From positions 1-13,269 of the forward strand of contig CAJLFL010000034.1 of NCBI GenBank assembly GCA_905205855.1: a stretch of DNA of 13,269 bases, read 5' to 3'. Below are positions 1 to 8,156 of the stretch, one piece after another; the stretch's first letter is position 1; every line of letters begins with the position of its first letter. The translations under genes were made by a program, and so were the position numbers. The DNA comes from an uncultured Eubacteriales bacterium (GTDB lineage Bacteria > Bacillota > Clostridia > Monoglobales > Monoglobaceae). The notes below the pieces were generated by a model, which saw nothing but the letters and a program-made list of their open reading frames with translations, ran no database searches and had not been told where the DNA came from.

Positions 1-1
1 A

Positions 2-94
2 AAGTTTTCAAGCTGCATTATGGAGTATGTCAGCGGTACGGAGATTGACAATACATGCAGATTGATGAATAAAGACGATGAAATGAGTAGGTGA
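2..94 (+). CDS. C-terminal tail of an unrecognised upstream gene (partial)
   Basis: An open frame enters from the left edge and stops at TGA 92-94, giving about 30 residues ending in a polar stretch (NKDDEMSR). The stop lies inside the AGGTGA ribosome binding site of the following GH3 gene, the tight arrangement expected of genes translated together in one operon. Too little is visible to assign a family, and no domain is recognisable. The call rests on the stop position and the absence of a promoter or terminator before the next gene. It could be a chance open frame, since 93 bases is short. Confidence 0.5.
   Translation, partial: KFSSCIMEYVSGTEIDNTCRLMNKDDEMSR
89..94 (+). promoter_or_regulatory. 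Ribosome binding site that decides the GH3 start
   Basis: AGGTGA at 89-94 sits 5 nt before ATG at 100. The alternative in-frame GTG at 91 overlaps this site and has no purine-rich motif in the preceding 15 nt. This favours ATG 100 over GTG 91. Confidence 0.55.
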
Positions 95-99
95 GTGAA

Positions 100-2262
100 A
101 TGAATAAAAGATTATGGCAGGAAGCAAAAAGTATTGTAAACGGCTTGACGTTAAAAGAAAAAACGGGTCAGCTTAATCAGGCAGTTTTCTTGGTGGGCGC
201 ACCCGAAACTTTTGATGCATTGGAGGAAAAAATCAAAAACGGCGAGGTGGGTGCGCTTGTGCTTGCGTGTTCGTCAACCGCGGGAAATGATGAAAAAGCA
301 ACCGTTCCGAGCGATGTCCTAGACAGGCTACAGCGTGCAGCGGTTAACAAAAGCAGGGCGAAAATTCCGTTGCTCTTCGGGCGTGACGTGATCCACGGGC
401 ATAGGGTTGTTTTGCCGGTTCCGCTTGCGCTCACCGCATCGTTCAACCCGGAGATCGTAAAAAACGGGTATGCCAACGTTGCAAAGGAGGCGGCGTCGGA
501 GGGGATTAACTGGACTTTTACACCGATGTTGGATATTTCGCGGGATCCGAGGTGGGGAAGGTGTGTTGAGGGCATCGGCGAGGATCCTTATCTTGGGGAG
601 AAGATGGCTGTGGCAATGACGGAAGGTCTGCAGGGAGAGGCCGGCGCCTGTGCCGATGACAGGATTGTTGCATGTGCGAAGCATTTTATCGGTTACGGCG
701 CAGCTGAGGGCGGCCGTGATTATGCGAAATCGGAAATATCGGAATATACAATAAGAAATTATTATCTCAAAACATTCAAAGCGGCAGTGAATGCAAAGGT
801 TGGAACGGTGATGAACTCGTTCAACGAGATCAGTGGAATTTCCACGGCGGCAAGCAAGTATCTTTTGACCGATATTCTGCGCGGCGAGCTTGACTTTGAT
901 GGGTTTGTCGTCAGCGATTGGGGGGCGATTGAACAAACGGTTGACCAAGGCGTTGCCGAAAGCAGAGAAGATGCCGCCAAAATTTGTATCAGCGCAGGCC
1001 TCGATATGGATATGGCTTGCGGATGCTATGCGGAAAACCTGGAGAGACTTGTTCTTAGCGGCAAGCTTGACGAGAGCATTGTTGACCAAAGTGCGCAGAG
1101 AGTTATTTATATTAAACTGATTGCAGGGCTTTTTGACAATCCATATACAAAAAAGTTTGATATTAACATTAAAAAACATCTGTTGGATGCAAAAAAGTGT
1201 TCGGACGAAACGATGGTTCTTTTAAAGAATGAAAACAACATTCTTCCGCTTGATAAAAATGCGAAAATCTTTGCGGCCGGACCGTTCTTACATGAAAAAA
1301 GGGCGCACAACGGCACCTGGTGCCTTGACGGTGATACCGATATTGTGGAATCGTTTTATGATGTGCTGAGCAAAGAGTGTAAAAATCTCACGGTTCCGAA
1401 AAGTCCGTATCTGCCCGACTCCGGATTAAGCGATGTGAGAAGCGGAAACGAGGCGTTGATTTTATTTTTCGGCGAAAGCAATGAAAATAACGGCGAGGCA
1501 AGGTGTGTGACCGATATTTCTTTTCCGGCTGAACAGCTTGAATACTTAAAGAAAATGAAAAAGTATCATATTCCGATCATAGGCGTTATGGCGTTTGGTA
1601 GACCGATTGCACTTGAAGAAGCGGAGCCGTATTTTGACGCGATTTTGTATGCTTGGCATTCGGGAACCTGTGCCGCACGAAGCTGTGCGGACATTCTGTT
1701 TGGAAAAGTTAATCCTTCGGGCAGGCTGCCGATGAGCTTTCCGCGCGTTACCGGACAGATTCCGATATACTACAATCATCCTAAGGGACCGCGTTTTGTA
1801 AACGGATACTATTATGAAAACGGACGTGATGGGTACAATTACATAAATACGCTTGCAAAGCCGATGTATCCTTTCGGCTATGGCAAGAGTTATACCGAGT
1901 TTGAATATAAAAATCTTACCGCAGACAAAACGGAGATTTGTCTTGAAGATTTGAAAAGCGGAGAGAAAATAACAGTGCGTGTGTCGGTAAAAAACATAGG
2001 GAAACGCTTTGGGAAAGAAGTTTCGCAGTTATATATCAATGATGTGCACGCTTCTATGACGCGGCCGTACCGTGAGCTTAAGGGATTTGTCAAAAATGAA
2101 TTTGCGCCGGGTGAAGAGAAAATCGCGGAGTTCAGTATCGGATTTGATGAGCTTGCATTTTATAATGCAAAGAATGAATTTGAGGTTGAAAAAGGCGAAT
2201 TTGAAGTTTACGTCGGTGCGGACTGCTATGCGGATGAATGCATAAAAATAAGAGTTGTTTGA
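100..2262 (+). CDS. Glycoside hydrolase family 3 (beta-glucosidase-like), cytoplasmic
   Basis: Probable retaining exo-acting glycosidase that removes a terminal beta-linked sugar from imported oligosaccharides. Residues are numbered from GTG 91; subtract 3 for the preferred ATG 100. The N-terminal barrel (about 15-345) carries the GH3 signatures GRDVIHGHR near 97-105, KHFIGYG near 197-203 and VVSDWGAI, whose Asp276 is the expected nucleophile. The C-terminal alpha/beta domain (about 370-590) contains NGEARC with Glu469, the best candidate acid/base by comparison with BglX-type enzymes. The motif YPFGYGKSYTEF near 593-604 leads into a fibronectin III-like domain (about 606-718). No signal peptide is visible, so the enzyme should be intracellular. 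Its length is normal for three-domain bacterial GH3. It overlaps or abuts the upstream frame and lies 19 nt before the acetyltransferase gene. The family includes glucosidases, xylosidases and others, so the substrate cannot be read from sequence alone. Confidence 0.93.
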   Translation: MNKRLWQEAKSIVNGLTLKEKTGQLNQAVFLVGAPETFDALEEKIKNGEVGALVLACSSTAGNDEKATVPSDVLDRLQRAAVNKSRAKIPLLFGRDVIHGHRVVLPVPLALTASFNPEIVKNGYANVAKEAASEGINWTFTPMLDISRDPRWGRCVEGIGEDPYLGEKMAVAMTEGLQGEAGACADDRIVACAKHFIGYGAAEGGRDYAKSEISEYTIRNYYLKTFKAAVNAKVGTVMNSFNEISGISTAASKYLLTDILRGELDFDGFVVSDWGAIEQTVDQGVAESREDAAKICISAGLDMDMACGCYAENLERLVLSGKLDESIVDQSAQRVIYIKLIAGLFDNPYTKKFDINIKKHLLDAKKCSDETMVLLKNENNILPLDKNAKIFAAGPFLHEKRAHNGTWCLDGDTDIVESFYDVLSKECKNLTVPKSPYLPDSGLSDVRSGNEALILFFGESNENNGEARCVTDISFPAEQLEYLKKMKKYHIPIIGVMAFGRPIALEEAEPYFDAILYAWHSGTCAARSCADILFGKVNPSGRLPMSFPRVTGQIPIYYNHPKGPRFVNGYYYENGRDGYNYINTLAKPMYPFGYGKSYTEFEYKNLTADKTEICLEDLKSGEKITVRVSVKNIGKRFGKEVSQLYINDVHASMTRPYRELKGFVKNEFAPGEEKIAEFSIGFDELAFYNAKNEFEVEKGEFEVYVGADCYADECIKIRVV

Positions 2263-2281
2263 TTGAAGGAGGAGTGAAACG

Positions 2282-3106
2282 ATGTACAGCAAACAGGATT
2301 TGATGAATGATTTAAAGGAAATGGGTCTTCAACCTACCGATACGGTACTTGTGCATTCATCATATAAGAGTATAGCAGGCGACCGGGGCATTGAAGGCGG
2401 CGCCGAGACAGTGATTGACGCCTTTATTGAGTATTTTGGCAAAGACGGTCTGATTGTTTTCCCAACGCTTACATGGAAATTTGGTTTTTCGTTTAACGAT
2501 CAGGGTGAGTATATTTGTGACGAAGTAGGAAATGATGAGTACAAGCCCTACGGCAACCGATTTGATGTGAGAAACACGGATTGCCGGGAGCTTGGTATAC
2601 TGCCGGAGCTTTTTCGGCGCAGAGAGGGCGTGATTCGCTCGCTCTCTGCAACCCATTCGGTGGCGGCATTTGGAAAAGATGCAAAGGCGTTTTGCGAAGG
2701 AAACGAAAAGGTCAAAACAACGCTTGGCTGGGATTCGCCCTGGGGTAAATTTTATGACCGAAATGCCAAAATGTTGTTTTTGGGAACGACCATGGCCTGT
2801 AATACGTACATGCATGTCCTGGAGGAACGCGCGAATGTTCCCGGATTGATTGAACCGACGGTGTACCATTATGAAATCGTGGATTATGACGGAAAGGTAA
2901 TACCGGTAGAGATTCGCAGACATGAGCCGGGACACAGTCATTACTTTGACAAAGTCCGCCCGGAGCTTACCGCGGCCGGTATTGTAAAAGACGCGATGTT
3001 TGGCTCTGCCGTAACACAGGTGGTAGACGTCAGAGCGGAAACCGACTATATGATGAAAAAATTTAAGGAGGAGCCGTTTATCTTCTTCCACGAGTATAAT
3101 CAATAG
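2282..3106 (+). CDS. AAC(3)-family N-acetyltransferase (aminoglycoside 3-N-acetyltransferase fold)
   Basis: This 274-residue protein spans a whole Antibiotic_NAT domain. Family landmarks are TVLVHSSYKS near 21-30, GGAETVIDAF near 39-48, FDVRNTDCRELGILPELFR near 94-112, RSLSATHSVAAFG at 119-131 with the conserved His125, DSPWGK at 151-156, and LFLGTTMACNTYMHVLEE at 165-182 with His178 and Glu181. Known members transfer acetyl from acetyl-CoA to an amino group of an aminoglycoside, while relatives such as FrbF and YokD act on other or unknown amines. The start is set by GGAGGAG just upstream. It lies 19 nt after GH3 and is followed by a terminator, so it is the last gene of that operon. The carbohydrate context suggests an amino sugar or other metabolic amine rather than antibiotic resistance, but that is inference. 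Confidence 0.88.
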   Translation: MYSKQDLMNDLKEMGLQPTDTVLVHSSYKSIAGDRGIEGGAETVIDAFIEYFGKDGLIVFPTLTWKFGFSFNDQGEYICDEVGNDEYKPYGNRFDVRNTDCRELGILPELFRRREGVIRSLSATHSVAAFGKDAKAFCEGNEKVKTTLGWDSPWGKFYDRNAKMLFLGTTMACNTYMHVLEERANVPGLIEPTVYHYEIVDYDGKVIPVEIRRHEPGHSHYFDKVRPELTAAGIVKDAMFGSAVTQVVDVRAETDYMMKKFKEEPFIFFHEYNQ

Positions 3107-3140
3107 GGAGTGTTGTACGGCAGCATATATATTTTTATAG

Positions 3141-3169
3141 AGGCGGCGGCGAAAGCTACCGCCTTTTTT
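3141..3169 (+). terminator. Rho-independent terminator after the acetyltransferase gene
   Basis: AGGCGG at 3141-3146 pairs with CCGCCT at 3159-3164, and GC 3149-3150 pairs with GC 3155-3156 around a GAAA tetraloop, leaving one 2x2 internal mismatch. A run of T follows immediately (3165-3169). It lies 34 nt after the acetyltransferase stop and separates the GH3 operon from the next one. Confidence 0.88.
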
Positions 3170-3302
3170 CGTTTTCGATTTCCGATGGGATTGTTGTGCA
3201 TCATTGGTTCAGATTTCGCCATAAAAAGGCAATTGGAAGTGCGTAAAAACGCAGATTTACCCAAAAAGTAAAAAACTGTACATGAAAGTAAGAATTTGTT
3301 TA

Positions 3303-3332
3303 TTGAAAACCAATCGCCTTTGGGATTATAAT
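3303..3332 (+). promoter_or_regulatory. Probable sigma-A promoter of the SGNH/CUT1 operon
   Basis: TTGAAA (3303-3308) matches the -35 consensus at five of six positions. TATAAT (3327-3332) is a perfect -10, and the spacer is 18 bp. Transcription would start near 3339-3340, leaving a leader of about 150 nt before ATG 3490. It is the only near-consensus promoter I found in the window. Confidence 0.72.
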
Positions 3333-3379
3333 TTAATTACAAAAAAAATTAATTTTTGTAAGCCTTTATGGTTAAAAAA

Positions 3380-3450
3380 ACGAAAGCAACCCATCTTTGC
3401 ACAGCGGGAGAATGAGCGGTCTTTGGAAAGAGGTTTCGTCGTCTTTTTTT
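3380..3450 (+). other. Possible attenuator-like hairpin with T-run in the operon leader
   Basis: ACGAAA (3380-3385) can pair with TTTCGT (3434-3439), CC (3391-3392) with GG (3432-3433), and TCTTT (3394-3398) with AAAGA (3427-3431). The loop is 28 nt, with a bulged A on the left arm and a 5-nt bulge (GCAAC). Four bases after the right arm comes a run of seven T (3444-3450). The nested pairing and T-run resemble a leader terminator, but the stem is AU-rich and interrupted. It was found by eye with no folding calculation. Confidence 0.3.
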
Positions 3451-3489
3451 GCCGGAGAGGTTTACGGCGAAGATGAAGGAGAGGTATGA

Positions 3490-6429
3490 ATGAAAAAGTT
3501 AGTTTCTATGTTTTTGTGCCTGAGTGTGCTTTGCACATCTTTGGCCATTCCGGCGCTTGCATCCGGAGAAGAAAACGATCCGCTGGATGCAAACATCCTT
3601 GCGTTTGAAAACTTTGATGATGCAAGCGGCTGGACGTATGATTCGGCAGCAAACAAGCTTACTAAGGGAAGTGTCAGTGTAGGATGTTCTCCCGTAAGCG
3701 GTGAGAAGCCCGCTGATGTTACGATTGAGAACGGGAAGGCCAATTTTAACTATATCAAAGGGAATCAGTTTGTGAGCAGCATTAGTTATAAATTCCCATC
3801 TAAAAAGACATCGGGACGGTACATCATAGAATATAGCGGCACACTGGCAAACCCGAGCAAATTTACATTGAGGCCCAATTTTGAGTACAATGCAAGGCCT
3901 TCGGTTACAAGTTCGACCAGCGATGTAAGTCAAATGCTTGCCATGGATGATCAGGCGTCAAACGTATATTCTAATGGGTTGAGCGCTGTTACGGCGACGG
4001 CCCAGTCGGCTTATACAACGGGAAGTGCAGGCACAACCGAGGCTGTGCTCGCCATATCCAGCTACTATACCTCAAGCAGTTTTGATCACTTTGCGGTGAT
4101 CGATGCAACCGGAGCGCTGAATTATGATATTACGGATATTACAAGAACCGGTGCAGTACTGAAAACTAATATGCCGATCTTCCTTGATACGGACAAATCA
4201 AGCGTAACGGTTGACGGTACAACGGGTGTTATAACCAAACGGGCAAATACCACCTGCGTTTATGATATAACCTTTGCAAGTACGCTCCCGGCGGGCAAGC
4301 ATACGCTGATCGCCAGTCTTACCAATGTGTTTAACGATACGGCGGTTCGTAAAACAAGAAATGTTTCGCTTGTGTCCAATGAATGGACAGAGCCTGACTA
4401 CATTTATCATTCGGATTTTGAGACAGACCCGATCGCAAGCCAAGAGTTAACGGCAGATGTTTATTTTTCCGGTGGCTATGCTGCGTCAACCCAAAACGGC
4501 GTATTTAATCCGCAGCAAGGCGTTGTTGAGTATGGTGTGGACAACGGCAAGCTGGGATTTCGAAATATTGCACCCGGCGGTGACGGAAATTTATGGCTAA
4601 GAAAGGAATTTAGCCAGCCCTTATCGCAAAAGAAGATTGTTTTAGAATTTGACGGCAGAGCAGGAACCTACGGTAATAACTATATCGTAATCAATTTTTC
4701 TGACCGATACAACAAGTTTACTACGGGAGACGGCACAAAAGAATATAGCGGCAGAACCACGGCGGTCATTGACAGAACAGCCCAAAAGGTTTCGGTATAC
4801 GAAGACGACGTACTAAAGAATGAAAAGGAATTTAGTGCGGATATCAATAATCTGGGTATCGGATCCTTGATTGCCTGGAGAAAGCATCCGATTTTTGACA
4901 AGCTTTCCATTGTTGGGGCGGATCAGGCCTTTGCACTTAAATTTGATCAGGTTACCACGTCCGGCGCTGTACTGAAAACAAATATACCGATGTTTGTTTC
5001 TGAGGCCGAGATTAAGGTTGACGGCAAGGCGGCCGTAATTGAAAAGATCGAGGGAGTCACCAATGCATATCAGGTTACCTGGGCAGAAAAACTTGCGGTT
5101 GGTGAGGAAAAAACCGCAGTGATTAAGGCAAAGAGCTATACAGGAGATACTTATGAAAATCTCAGTATCAAGGTGACGCCTTTAAACGATGATGATATTT
5201 CCTTTACGACAACACTTCCCGTAGAAAACGGCGATGGAATCTGCGGCTTTGACCAAATGACAGCAACGCAGGTATTGGGCACGGTAAGCGTTCCTGCATC
5301 GGCAACGGTAAAAATGTATGCAGCTGACGGAACAGAAGTGGCCGGCAATGCTATGGCAAAAGAAGGTATGTACATCAGAGTAACAGCGCAGAACGGCAAT
5401 ACCAAGGATTATGTACTTGCCTTTGCGAGCGTAAGACTGGATGATGTTTATTATACCAAGGACGAGACTTCGGCAACGACGCATGTTTACGGTAAGGCAT
5501 ACAAGGATATGCCCGCGTACATGCTTGTTGTAGCACAATACGACGGTAATGAGCTTCTGAATGCCGGCTTAGGTACGTTCCGTAATGATGACGGCGTGTT
5601 CACGGGCGAGGCAACGGTTGACTTAAAGACGGCGGAAAACTCTGTGATCAAGTCTTTTATCTTTAACAGAGACACGTTAGAGCCGCTCCAGACAAACCAG
5701 GAATGGAACGGGGCGCTTGACGGTGTAAAAATCATAACCATCGGCGACTCAATCACGGGAATGAGCAATCAAACTTATCCCTCGTACCTGGCTTCGCTGG
5801 GAGCCGAGGTCACCAATGTCGGCGTTTCGTCCACGGATATGGCTTGGGATACCAACGTTTGTGCATCCGGTGTTGCTGATGTTTTGGCAAAAAAGAAGAA
5901 GTCGGCAGACATCAGCACAAATTACACAGGTTCTCAAATCAATGAAGAAAGATTTGCGGCAATGGACAGTGCGGACATCACCAAAACCGATGTTGTAACA
6001 ATCTTGTACGGAACCAATGACTGGGCCGGAAACGTTGATATCGCAAACCCCAGAAACCCCAAGGATATTACCACGGTTACAGGCGGTCTGCGATACGCAA
6101 TCGAAACGCTGACTGCGGCAAATCCCAACATTAAAATTGTTGCAATCGCTCCGTTTTATCGGAATGTATGGGATGGCGTACCCAATCACTGTGCGGACGT
6201 TACGGAAAACAGAATCGGATATAAGATAGCCGACTATGGCAAAGCAATCGGAAAGGTTGCGGAGGAGTACAGTAATGTTTATTTCTTTGATGCATACGCA
6301 GAGTCGGGAATTAACAGATATAATGCAGATCATTATTTATCGGACGGACTTCATCCGAACGGTGCGGGACATGCGATGCTTGCCAATAAGATTTATACAT
6401 TTATCAGAGATTATGTCATGACAAAATAA
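3490..6429 (+). CDS. Secreted multidomain SGNH/GDSL hydrolase (likely carbohydrate esterase)
   Basis: This 979-residue exported protein begins with a signal peptide (about 1-25, ending PALAS). Two units follow, each a jelly-roll-like domain then an Ig-like domain: about 35-205 with 206-295, and about 302-478 with 479-562. The two Ig-like parts share GAVLKTN near 221 and 492. A beta segment spans about 570-647. A further beta domain (about 648-735), seen at the C-terminus of many clostridial secreted proteins, leads into the catalytic domain (about 745-975). That domain has GDSIT with Ser754, GTND with Asn843, and DGLHPN with Asp952 and His955, so the SGNH catalytic residues are present. The family includes acetylxylan and other carbohydrate esterases as well as lipases; the context favours deacylating an extracellular glycan. 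The start is fixed by AAGGAGAGG and the signal peptide. It is the first gene after the promoter and ends 17 nt before the binding-protein start. Confidence 0.9.
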   Translation: MKKLVSMFLCLSVLCTSLAIPALASGEENDPLDANILAFENFDDASGWTYDSAANKLTKGSVSVGCSPVSGEKPADVTIENGKANFNYIKGNQFVSSISYKFPSKKTSGRYIIEYSGTLANPSKFTLRPNFEYNARPSVTSSTSDVSQMLAMDDQASNVYSNGLSAVTATAQSAYTTGSAGTTEAVLAISSYYTSSSFDHFAVIDATGALNYDITDITRTGAVLKTNMPIFLDTDKSSVTVDGTTGVITKRANTTCVYDITFASTLPAGKHTLIASLTNVFNDTAVRKTRNVSLVSNEWTEPDYIYHSDFETDPIASQELTADVYFSGGYAASTQNGVFNPQQGVVEYGVDNGKLGFRNIAPGGDGNLWLRKEFSQPLSQKKIVLEFDGRAGTYGNNYIVINFSDRYNKFTTGDGTKEYSGRTTAVIDRTAQKVSVYEDDVLKNEKEFSADINNLGIGSLIAWRKHPIFDKLSIVGADQAFALKFDQVTTSGAVLKTNIPMFVSEAEIKVDGKAAVIEKIEGVTNAYQVTWAEKLAVGEEKTAVIKAKSYTGDTYENLSIKVTPLNDDDISFTTTLPVENGDGICGFDQMTATQVLGTVSVPASATVKMYAADGTEVAGNAMAKEGMYIRVTAQNGNTKDYVLAFASVRLDDVYYTKDETSATTHVYGKAYKDMPAYMLVVAQYDGNELLNAGLGTFRNDDGVFTGEATVDLKTAENSVIKSFIFNRDTLEPLQTNQEWNGALDGVKIITIGDSITGMSNQTYPSYLASLGAEVTNVGVSSTDMAWDTNVCASGVADVLAKKKKSADISTNYTGSQINEERFAAMDSADITKTDVVTILYGTNDWAGNVDIANPRNPKDITTVTGGLRYAIETLTAANPNIKIVAIAPFYRNVWDGVPNHCADVTENRIGYKIADYGKAIGKVAEEYSNVYFFDAYAESGINRYNADHYLSDGLHPNGAGHAMLANKIYTFIRDYVMTK

Positions 6430-6433
6430 AAAT

Positions 6434-6439
6434 GGAGGA
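6434..6439 (+). promoter_or_regulatory. Ribosome binding site that decides the binding-protein start
   Basis: GGAGGA lies 7 nt before ATG 6447. The in-frame ATG at 6432 overlaps this site and would put five extra residues (MEDNR) before the lysine-rich signal peptide, so ATG 6447 is preferred. Confidence 0.8.
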
Positions 6440-6446
6440 TAATAGG

Positions 6447-7994
6447 ATGAAAAAGCTGGTAAAAACAATGGCACTGGTTACAGCGGCACTGATGCTTGTA
6501 ACGGGGTGTGGTAAAAAAGAAGTCAAAGAGGCGTCGGATAATAAGCTGACTTACTGGGTTGAGTTTGGAAATCAGATTTCTACGGGCGTAAACAAAATGG
6601 GAGAGCTTCCGCAGTACAAAAAGATGCTGGAAGATCTTGGACTCGATGTTGATTTTATTCATCCCGTAAACGGCCAGGTGGCAGAGCAGCTTAATTTAAA
6701 GATTGCATCGGGCGACCTGCCGGATATTATCCAGTATCAGTTTGCGGAAAGCTATCCGGGCGGTGCGGCAAAGGCGTTAGAGGACAAAGTGATTATTCCG
6801 CTTGACCTTGACAGAGCGCCCAATCTTAAAAAGTATCTTTCCGAACATCCTGACATTGACAGACAGGTAAAGCTTGATGACGGAACATACTATTGTTTCC
6901 CGAATATCTACGGTGACGATTATCTGCTGACCTATACGGGCATTATTGTCCGTCAGGATATGCTTGATAAAATCGGTTGTCAGATGCCTGAGACGATTGA
7001 TGAATGGACGAATGTTTTAACCAAGGCAAAGAACGAGCTTGGGCTGAGGGCGCCGTTCACTTTAGCGCTCAATTCTTCCTCGCAGTCTGCCTATTGGCTT
7101 CTGTCTGCGTTTGACCTTGCGCCAAACTTCTATGTTGATAACGGAAAAATCAAATACGCGCCAAATGAGGACGCAATGGAAGAGTATGTAAAGGTGATGG
7201 CGGATTGGTATAAAAAAGGCCTTATAGACACCAACATTGCCAATGTGGATTCCAAAACCATAAAACAGAATATGTTGAACGGTGATTCGATCGCAACGGT
7301 CGGAAACACCGGCGGCGGAATCGGTCAGTGGCAGCCCGCTTTAGAAGAAATCGATCCCAATGCAAATCTTCAGCCGGCGCCGTTCCCGACGAAGGTCAAA
7401 GGAGAAAAGCCGTTCTTTGGCCACAGAGTCAACGAATACATGTCCTTTGGAAGCGCTTGCATAACGCCGGATTGCAAAAATCTTGACGCGGCCTACAAGC
7501 TTTTGGATTACGGTTACAGTGACGAGGGACGGATGCTCTTTAGCTTTGGTATCGAGGGTGAGTCCTATGAAATGATTGACGGATATCCGACGTATACAGA
7601 GCTTATCACAAACAACCCGGAGGGCAAGAGCTTTAGCGACATGATCGGTATTTATACCTATCCCAACGGCGCTGCGCCTTCAGTGAGAGACGGCCGGTAT
7701 ATGGAACAGTTTGCCGCTCTTCCGGCACAGAAAAAGTCGATCGAGGTTTGGGGAGATACCCATGCAAAGGAACATTTGCTTCCGCCGATTACGTTTAGCA
7801 GCGACGAAAGCAGCAGAATCGCTGAACTTAAGCCGGAAATCGATACCTATGTTGAAACGGGCGTGTTAAAGTTTATCAGCAATATCGAACCCATGGAAAA
7901 GTACCCTGCGTTTAAAGAGGGATTAAAGAGCCTTGGAATTGATGAAGTTTTAAGCATTTACCAGGCTGCGTATGAAAGATACGAAAAGATATAA
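6447..7994 (+). CDS. Extracellular lipoprotein solute-binding protein of a CUT1 sugar ABC transporter (LplA/YtcQ-like)
   Basis: This protein captures an oligosaccharide outside the cell and delivers it to the permease pair encoded downstream. It is 515 residues long, the larger size typical of LplA/YtcQ-type binding proteins. The signal peptide MKKLVKTMAL... ends in the lipobox LVTGC, so Cys21 should be lipidated and the protein anchored to the outer face of the membrane. Family-typical segments include SGDLPDIIQ near 88-96 and GIEGESYEMIDGYPTYT at 368-384, the latter very characteristic of this subfamily. It follows the SGNH gene by 17 nt. A strong hairpin lies in the 162-nt gap to the first permease gene. 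The ligand cannot be read from sequence; characterised relatives handle plant cell-wall oligosaccharides such as rhamnogalacturonan fragments, but the family is broad. Confidence 0.93.
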   Translation: MKKLVKTMALVTAALMLVTGCGKKEVKEASDNKLTYWVEFGNQISTGVNKMGELPQYKKMLEDLGLDVDFIHPVNGQVAEQLNLKIASGDLPDIIQYQFAESYPGGAAKALEDKVIIPLDLDRAPNLKKYLSEHPDIDRQVKLDDGTYYCFPNIYGDDYLLTYTGIIVRQDMLDKIGCQMPETIDEWTNVLTKAKNELGLRAPFTLALNSSSQSAYWLLSAFDLAPNFYVDNGKIKYAPNEDAMEEYVKVMADWYKKGLIDTNIANVDSKTIKQNMLNGDSIATVGNTGGGIGQWQPALEEIDPNANLQPAPFPTKVKGEKPFFGHRVNEYMSFGSACITPDCKNLDAAYKLLDYGYSDEGRMLFSFGIEGESYEMIDGYPTYTELITNNPEGKSFSDMIGIYTYPNGAAPSVRDGRYMEQFAALPAQKKSIEVWGDTHAKEHLLPPITFSSDESSRIAELKPEIDTYVETGVLKFISNIEPMEKYPAFKEGLKSLGIDEVLSIYQAAYERYEKI

Positions 7995-8042
7995 TCACGG
8001 TTCTGTGTTCAAAAAACAGATTTTGCGATTTTTGGTTGGTTG

Positions 8043-8079
8043 TTGCATAACAGGGAAGGATTTCTTCCCTGTTATGCAA
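8043..8079 (+). repeat. Perfect 16-bp inverted repeat (hairpin) between binding-protein and permease genes
   Basis: Left arm 8043-8058 (TTGCATAACAGGGAAG) is exactly complementary to right arm 8064-8079, with a 5-nt loop GATTT. The following bases (AATTTAAAAC) are AT-rich but contain no T-run, so it is not a standard terminator. Its position, 48 nt after the binding-protein stop, fits an mRNA stabiliser or partial attenuator that keeps binding-protein mRNA in excess over permease mRNA. A dyad operator is also possible. Confidence 0.85.
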
Positions 8080-8156
8080 ATTTAAAACGGATTTGAAAAT
8101 AAGTAAGCTTTGACTTTTTACATAGATGATGATTTGCGTTTCATGAGGAGGAGAAA

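Larger units (their letters stand above)
3170..3489 (+). promoter_or_regulatory. Intergenic regulatory region and long leader of the SGNH/transporter operon
   Basis: This stretch has no convincing gene. It holds a small TGCGT/ACGCA hairpin (3240-3253), a promoter at 3303-3332, and an inverted repeat with arms at 3225-3236 and 3310-3321 (11 of 12 bases matched). A 14-base palindrome AAAAATTAATTTTT (3344-3357) lies just after the expected transcription start. From about 3340 to 3489 there is a leader of roughly 150 nt ending in an AAGGAGAGG ribosome binding site (3476-3484). I recognise no known riboswitch class in the leader. Confidence 0.6.

Noticed and set aside
328..1179. Long reverse-strand open frame opposite GH3 (283 codons)
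   Set aside because: It is antisense to a gene with clear GH3 motifs, and its translation is rich in Cys, His and Arg with no recognisable domain. It is a coding-strand shadow.
2360..3103. Reverse-strand open frame opposite the acetyltransferase gene (247 codons)
   Set aside because: It is antisense to a well-supported Antibiotic_NAT domain, and no plausible domain or ribosome binding site was seen.
3282..3476. Small + strand open frame of 64 codons in the intergenic region
   Set aside because: It spans the promoter (3303-3332) and leader, has no ribosome binding site, and its product is basic with no recognisable feature.
5749..6333. Reverse-strand open frame opposite the SGNH domain
   Set aside because: The opposite strand carries all SGNH catalytic motifs; the antisense translation has no sensible composition.
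7998..8026. TCTGT/ACAGA hairpin followed by TTTT as a terminator after the binding-protein gene
   Set aside because: It has only five base pairs, a 9-nt loop and four T; too weak to end transcription convincingly.
8110..8138. TTGACT as the -35 of a separate permease promoter
   Set aside because: No acceptable -10 element lies 16-18 bp downstream.
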